Source: Gammaproteobacteria bacterium (GTDB taxonomy: Bacteria; Pseudomonadota; Gammaproteobacteria; Steroidobacterales; Steroidobacteraceae). From it: a stretch of 64,000 nucleotides of DNA. The stretch spans positions 1 through 64,000 of the forward strand of contig JAQGOG010000056.1 in NCBI GenBank assembly GCA_028293765.1. Reading direction: 5' to 3'. The position numbers and the translations under genes were made by a program. This document shows positions 60,248 to 64,000 of this stretch, piece by piece (the first letter of the stretch is position 1; each line of letters begins with the position of its first letter). The notes beneath the pieces were generated by a model. The model was not told where the DNA came from, made no database searches, and worked only from the letters and a program-made list of their open reading frames with translations.

Positions 60248-61711
60248 ATGAGTAATGTTCACACGAAGACGCTAGCGCAGCTCGCCGCGGGGCTGCGTGC
60301 GAAGGAATTCTCGAGCGCGGAGCTGACGCGGTTGTTTTTGGATCGCATCGAGGCGAGCCAGCCCGTGCTGAATGCCTTCATCTCGGTCACTCGGGAACAG
60401 GCGCTGGCGGCGGCGGAAGCCGCTGACCGTGAGCTCGCCGCCTCGCGCGGCGGCACACTCACGGGCGTGCCGATCGCGCACAAGGATATTTTTTGCACGG
60501 CCGGTGTGAGGACGACCTGCGGCTCGCGGATGCTCGACAACTTCGTGTCGCCATATGACGCCACTCTGGTCGCAAAGCTCAAGGCTGCCGGCGTGGTGAT
60601 GCTCGGCAAGGCGAACATGGATGAGTTCGCGATGGGCTCGTCGAACGAGACGAGCTACTACGGCCCGGTGCGCAATCCGTGGAATACCGATCTCGTGCCG
60701 GGCGGCTCATCGGGCGGCTCGGCTGCCGCGGTTGCTGCGCGCCTGGCGCCCGCGGCGACCGCGACCGATACAGGCGGCTCCATCCGGCAGCCCGCGGCAC
60801 TGTGCGGAGTCACCGGCCTGAAGCCGACTTACGGACGCGTCTCGCGTTATGGAATGATCGCCTTCGCCTCCAGTCTCGACCAGGGCGGCATCATCACCAC
60901 GACGGCGCAAGACGCGGCCCTGATTCTGCGGGAGATGGCCGGCTTCGATGCCAATGACTCCACCAGTGTCGACACACCGGTCCCCGACTACGCTGCGAGC
61001 CTCAACGCTCCACTCGCCGGTTTGAAGATCGGCTTGCTGAAGGAATTCTTCGACAAGGGTCTCGATCCCGAGAACGAGCGTCGCATCCGTGAGGCGTTGG
61101 CGACTTACGAGAAGCTCGGGGCCACCCTGCGTGAGGTGAGCCTGCCGAACCTGCCGTTGTCGGTGCCGGCGTACTACGTCGTCGCACCGGCCGAATGCTC
61201 ATCCAACCTCGCGCGTTTCGATGGTGTGCGTTTCGGGCACCGCTGCAAGGAACCGCGCGATCTGCTGGATCTCTACAAGCGCTCGCGAGGCGAGGGCTTC
61301 GGCGCCGAAGTGAAGCGCAGAATCATGACCGGAACCTACGTGCTGTCCGCCGGTTATTACGACGCCTACTACCTGAAAGCGCAGAAGGTGCGTCAACTCA
61401 TCACGACGGACTTCACGCGCGCCTTCGGCGAGGTGGACGTGCTGATGGGGCCGACGACACCGACCACGGCATTCGCGATTGGTGCCAAGACGTCCGATCC
61501 GATCACGATGTATCTGAACGATATTTATACGATCGGCGCGAATCTCGCCGGACTGCCGGCCATGTCGATTCCCTGCGGCTTCGTACAGGGCCTGCCGGTC
61601 GGACTGCAGCTCGTCGGTCCGCACTTCAGCGAGGCGAAGCTACTGAATGTGGCTCATCTGTATCAGCGCGAGACGGAGTGGCATACGCGCGTGCCGGAGC
61701 GTTACGCATGA
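60248..61711 (+). CDS. gatA: Asp/Glu-tRNA amidotransferase subunit A
   Basis: [77 protein letters not shown]. Confidence 0.97.
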   Translation: MSNVHTKTLAQLAAGLRAKEFSSAELTRLFLDRIEASQPVLNAFISVTREQALAAAEAADRELAASRGGTLTGVPIAHKDIFCTAGVRTTCGSRMLDNFVSPYDATLVAKLKAAGVVMLGKANMDEFAMGSSNETSYYGPVRNPWNTDLVPGGSSGGSAAAVAARLAPAATATDTGGSIRQPAALCGVTGLKPTYGRVSRYGMIAFASSLDQGGIITTTAQDAALILREMAGFDANDSTSVDTPVPDYAASLNAPLAGLKIGLLKEFFDKGLDPENERRIREALATYEKLGATLREVSLPNLPLSVPAYYVVAPAECSSNLARFDGVRFGHRCKEPRDLLDLYKRSRGEGFGAEVKRRIMTGTYVLSAGYYDAYYLKAQKVRQLITTDFTRAFGEVDVLMGPTTPTTAFAIGAKTSDPITMYLNDIYTIGANLAGLPAMSIPCGFVQGLPVGLQLVGPHFSEAKLLNVAHLYQRETEWHTRVPERYA

Positions 61712-63192
61712 GTGAGTCTGAGGCGACCCGCACTGAGGCGTCCCCCTCTGAGGCGACTCCGTGGGAAACCGTGATCGGGCTGGAGATTCACGCCCAGCTG
61801 GCGACGAAATCGAAGATCTTCTCCGGATCGGCGATCGCATACGGCGCGCCCCCCAATGCGCAGGCGAATCTCGTCGATCTCGGCTACCCGGGCGTGCTGC
61901 CGGTGTTGAACGCTGAAGCGGTGCGCATGGCCGTGAAGTTCGGGCTCGCCATCGGTGCGCGGATCGCGCCGCACTCGGTGTTCGCACGTAAAAACTACTT
62001 CTATCCCGACCTTCCGAAGGGCTATCAGATCAGTCAGTACGAGCTGCCGATCGTCGGGCAGGGGTCGATCGACATCGTGCTCGACGACGGCACGAAGAAG
62101 CGGGTCGGCGTGACTCGGGCACATCTCGAGGAGGACGCGGGCAAGTCGCTGCACGAAGGTCTGCCCGGTGTCTCCGGTATCGATCTCAACCGGGCGGGCA
62201 CACCGCTCGTGGAGATCGTCTCGGAGCCGGACATGCGCTCGGCGAAAGAAGCAGTCGCGTACATGAAGAAGGTGCACACGCTCGTGCGCTATCTCGAGAT
62301 CTGCGACGGCAACATGCAGGAGGGCTCGTTCCGCTGCGACGCCAACGTATCGGTGCGCCGCAGGGGCGCCGAGAAGTTCGGTACGCGCGCGGAGATCAAG
62401 AATCTCAATTCCTTCCGATTTGTCGAGAAAGCGATCAACTACGAGGTGGAACGTCAGATCGACCTCATCGAATCCGGCGGCAAGGTGAAGCAGGAGACTC
62501 GTCTGTACGACCCTGACAAGGGCGAGACGCGCTCGATGCGGTCGAAGGAAGAGGCGAACGACTATCGCTACTTCCCGGATCCGGATCTGCTGCCTGTCGT
62601 GGTCAATGAGACGTTCATCGCGGCTGTACGGGCGAGCCTGCCCGAGCTGCCGGATCAGAAAGCGGTCCGCTTTTCGTCGCAGTATGGGCTCTCGGCTTAC
62701 GACGCCGGCGTGCTCACCGCGAGCCGCGAGCTCGCTGCGTATTACGAGGAAGTAGCGAGCGAGGTTCCGGGCGAGCCGAAGCTCGCGGCGAACTGGGTCA
62801 TGGGTGAGCTCGCGGCTGCCTTGAACAGGGAGGGGCTCGAGAGCGACGGCGGCAAGCTGCCAGCCACGCGGCTCGCGGGACTGCTGAAGCGGATCGCGGA
62901 CCAGACGATCTCCGGAAAGATCGCCAAGGAAGTGTTCGAGGCCATGTGGGCGAGCGGCGCGGGCGCGGATGCCATCATCGAGGAGAAGGGGCTCAAGCAG
63001 ATCACGGACAGCTCCGCGATCGAGCGCGCCATCGATGAGGTCATGGCGAAGAATCCGGTGCAGCTGGCGGATTACCGGTCGGGTAAGGACAAGCTGTTCG
63101 GTTTTTTCGTCGGGCAGGTGATGAAGGCGACGCAGGGGAAGGCCAATCCGGCGCAGTTGAACGAGTTGCTGAAGAAGAAGCTGCCGGGCTGA
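61708..63192 (+). CDS. gatB: Asp/Glu-tRNA amidotransferase subunit B
   Basis: [65 protein letters not shown] overlap with gatA. Confidence 0.97.
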   Translation: MSESEATRTEASPSEATPWETVIGLEIHAQLATKSKIFSGSAIAYGAPPNAQANLVDLGYPGVLPVLNAEAVRMAVKFGLAIGARIAPHSVFARKNYFYPDLPKGYQISQYELPIVGQGSIDIVLDDGTKKRVGVTRAHLEEDAGKSLHEGLPGVSGIDLNRAGTPLVEIVSEPDMRSAKEAVAYMKKVHTLVRYLEICDGNMQEGSFRCDANVSVRRRGAEKFGTRAEIKNLNSFRFVEKAINYEVERQIDLIESGGKVKQETRLYDPDKGETRSMRSKEEANDYRYFPDPDLLPVVVNETFIAAVRASLPELPDQKAVRFSSQYGLSAYDAGVLTASRELAAYYEEVASEVPGEPKLAANWVMGELAAALNREGLESDGGKLPATRLAGLLKRIADQTISGKIAKEVFEAMWASGAGADAIIEEKGLKQITDSSAIERAIDEVMAKNPVQLADYRSGKDKLFGFFVGQVMKATQGKANPAQLNELLKKKLPG

Positions 63193-63356
63193 GGGCGCGG
63201 CGGGAAAGAAGTGGGCTCGCTCGCATCCGCCGCCTTGCTGTAGCCAGTAGCGCTGGCGCCGAGGTTTGCTTCGGCTGACCAGGCGCACCGCTTGCGCCTG
63301 GCGCGTGCTGGGTGGGCGCCGAGGTGCGCTCAGGCTGAGCCTAGCGATACCGGCTC

Positions 63357-63386
63357 CCGGCTAGGCGCCCCCGGCTAGGCGCCCCC
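63357..63386. repeat. 14-bp tandem duplication upstream of hslO
   Basis: CCCGGCTAGGCGCC-type unit repeated twice with 14-bp period. Confidence 0.75.
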
Positions 63387-63422
63387 GTTGAGTTGCGCTG
63401 GCGCGTGCCCCATTGTGTGCCG

Positions 63423-64000
63423 ATGCAATCCCAAGCACTCCCTGGCGACGAGGTTCGTCGCTTTATCGTCGAGAATCGTCCTGTTCGCGGCCACTGGGTG
63501 CGCCTCGAAGGGGCCTGGCGCGAGCTGCGCGCTCACAAGGATTATCCGGAGCCGGTCAGGGAGCTGCTCGGCCAGGCGGTTGCCGCTTCCGTGCTGCTGG
63601 CCGCGACTCTGAAGTTCAACGGGACGCTGACTTTGCAGCTGCAGGGTAATGGGGCCGTGAGGCTGCTCGTTGCTCAGTGCACGCACGACTTTCGGTTGCG
63701 TGCGGTCGCGCGTTTCGATGACGCTGCCGTGGAGGAGATCTCGTCGGACCCTAAGGGGGGCGCCGTTTTCCGGCGGCTCGTCGGCACTGACGGGCGCTTC
63801 GCCGTGACCATTGAGGCGGATGAGAAAAACACGCGCTACCAGGGAATCGTGCCGCTGACGGGGGCGTCGCTGGCGGACTCGCTCGAGACTTACTTTGCGT
63901 CGTCCGAGCAGCTTCCCACGCGCGTTTTGTTGGCTGCCGACGGTGAGCGGGGAGTGGGGATGCTGGTGCAGAAGCTGCCGGACCCTGCCAATGCCGACGA
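63423..64000 (+). CDS. hslO: Hsp33 redox-regulated chaperone, truncated by window end
   Basis: DEVRRFIVENRPVRGHWVRLEGAWRELRAHKDYPEPVRELLGQAVAASVLLAATLKFNGTLTLQLQGNGAVRLLVAQC; ORF open at 64000. Confidence 0.93.
   Translation, partial: MQSQALPGDEVRRFIVENRPVRGHWVRLEGAWRELRAHKDYPEPVRELLGQAVAASVLLAATLKFNGTLTLQLQGNGAVRLLVAQCTHDFRLRAVARFDDAAVEEISSDPKGGAVFRRLVGTDGRFAVTIEADEKNTRYQGIVPLTGASLADSLETYFASSEQLPTRVLLAADGERGVGMLVQKLPDPANAD

Noticed and set aside
61708-61770. [15 protein letters not shown] repeat at the GatB N-terminus
   Set aside because: Short low-complexity N-terminal extension. Not convincing as a functional repeat.

Overview
This is a 64 kb, GC-rich chromosomal window whose gene order looks gammaproteobacterial. 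It is almost entirely protein-coding. I found no rRNA, tRNA, CRISPR array, transposase or intact prophage. Recognisable blocks are: a TetR-like/GFA fusion plus a second GFA protein, an aminotransferase, an M61 peptidase and a Tat-type aldo/keto reductase; an Lrp-type regulator divergent from putA; a DUF255 protein, an rRNA methyltransferase, lgt, thyA, a SET-domain protein with a histone H1-like tail, and kup; a variant S8 protease and folA; a kynurenine/quinolinate operon (3-HAO, cyclase, kynU, kmo); apaH-apaG-usp-rsmA-pdxA-surA-lptD divergent from amgK-murU; lipA-lipB; a sulfate ABC transporter (sbp, cysA, cysT, cysW) whose cysATW genes overlap or abut a two-component system; the cell-elongation cluster (DUF493, D-amino acid aminotransferase, dacA, a CHASE3 hybrid kinase, rlpA, mltB, rodA, mrdA, mreD, mreC, mreB); gatCAB; and the start of hslO. 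The items most worth a second look are: (1) the sulfate transporter/two-component operon, with a CysA carrying a USP-like C-terminal domain and a shared CTTATAACC motif upstream of both sbp and cysA; (2) the SET domain plus Lys/Ala-rich tail; (3) the TetR-GFA fusion; (4) the S8 protease with Glu at the expected His position; (5) a two-copy structured intergenic repeat (53466-53531 and 60184-60246); (6) pdxA apparently starting at CTG in a CTGA overlap with surA; (7) AmgK with a Gly-rich 10-aa-repeat insertion between its catalytic motifs. All family calls come from motif recognition by eye. No search was run.
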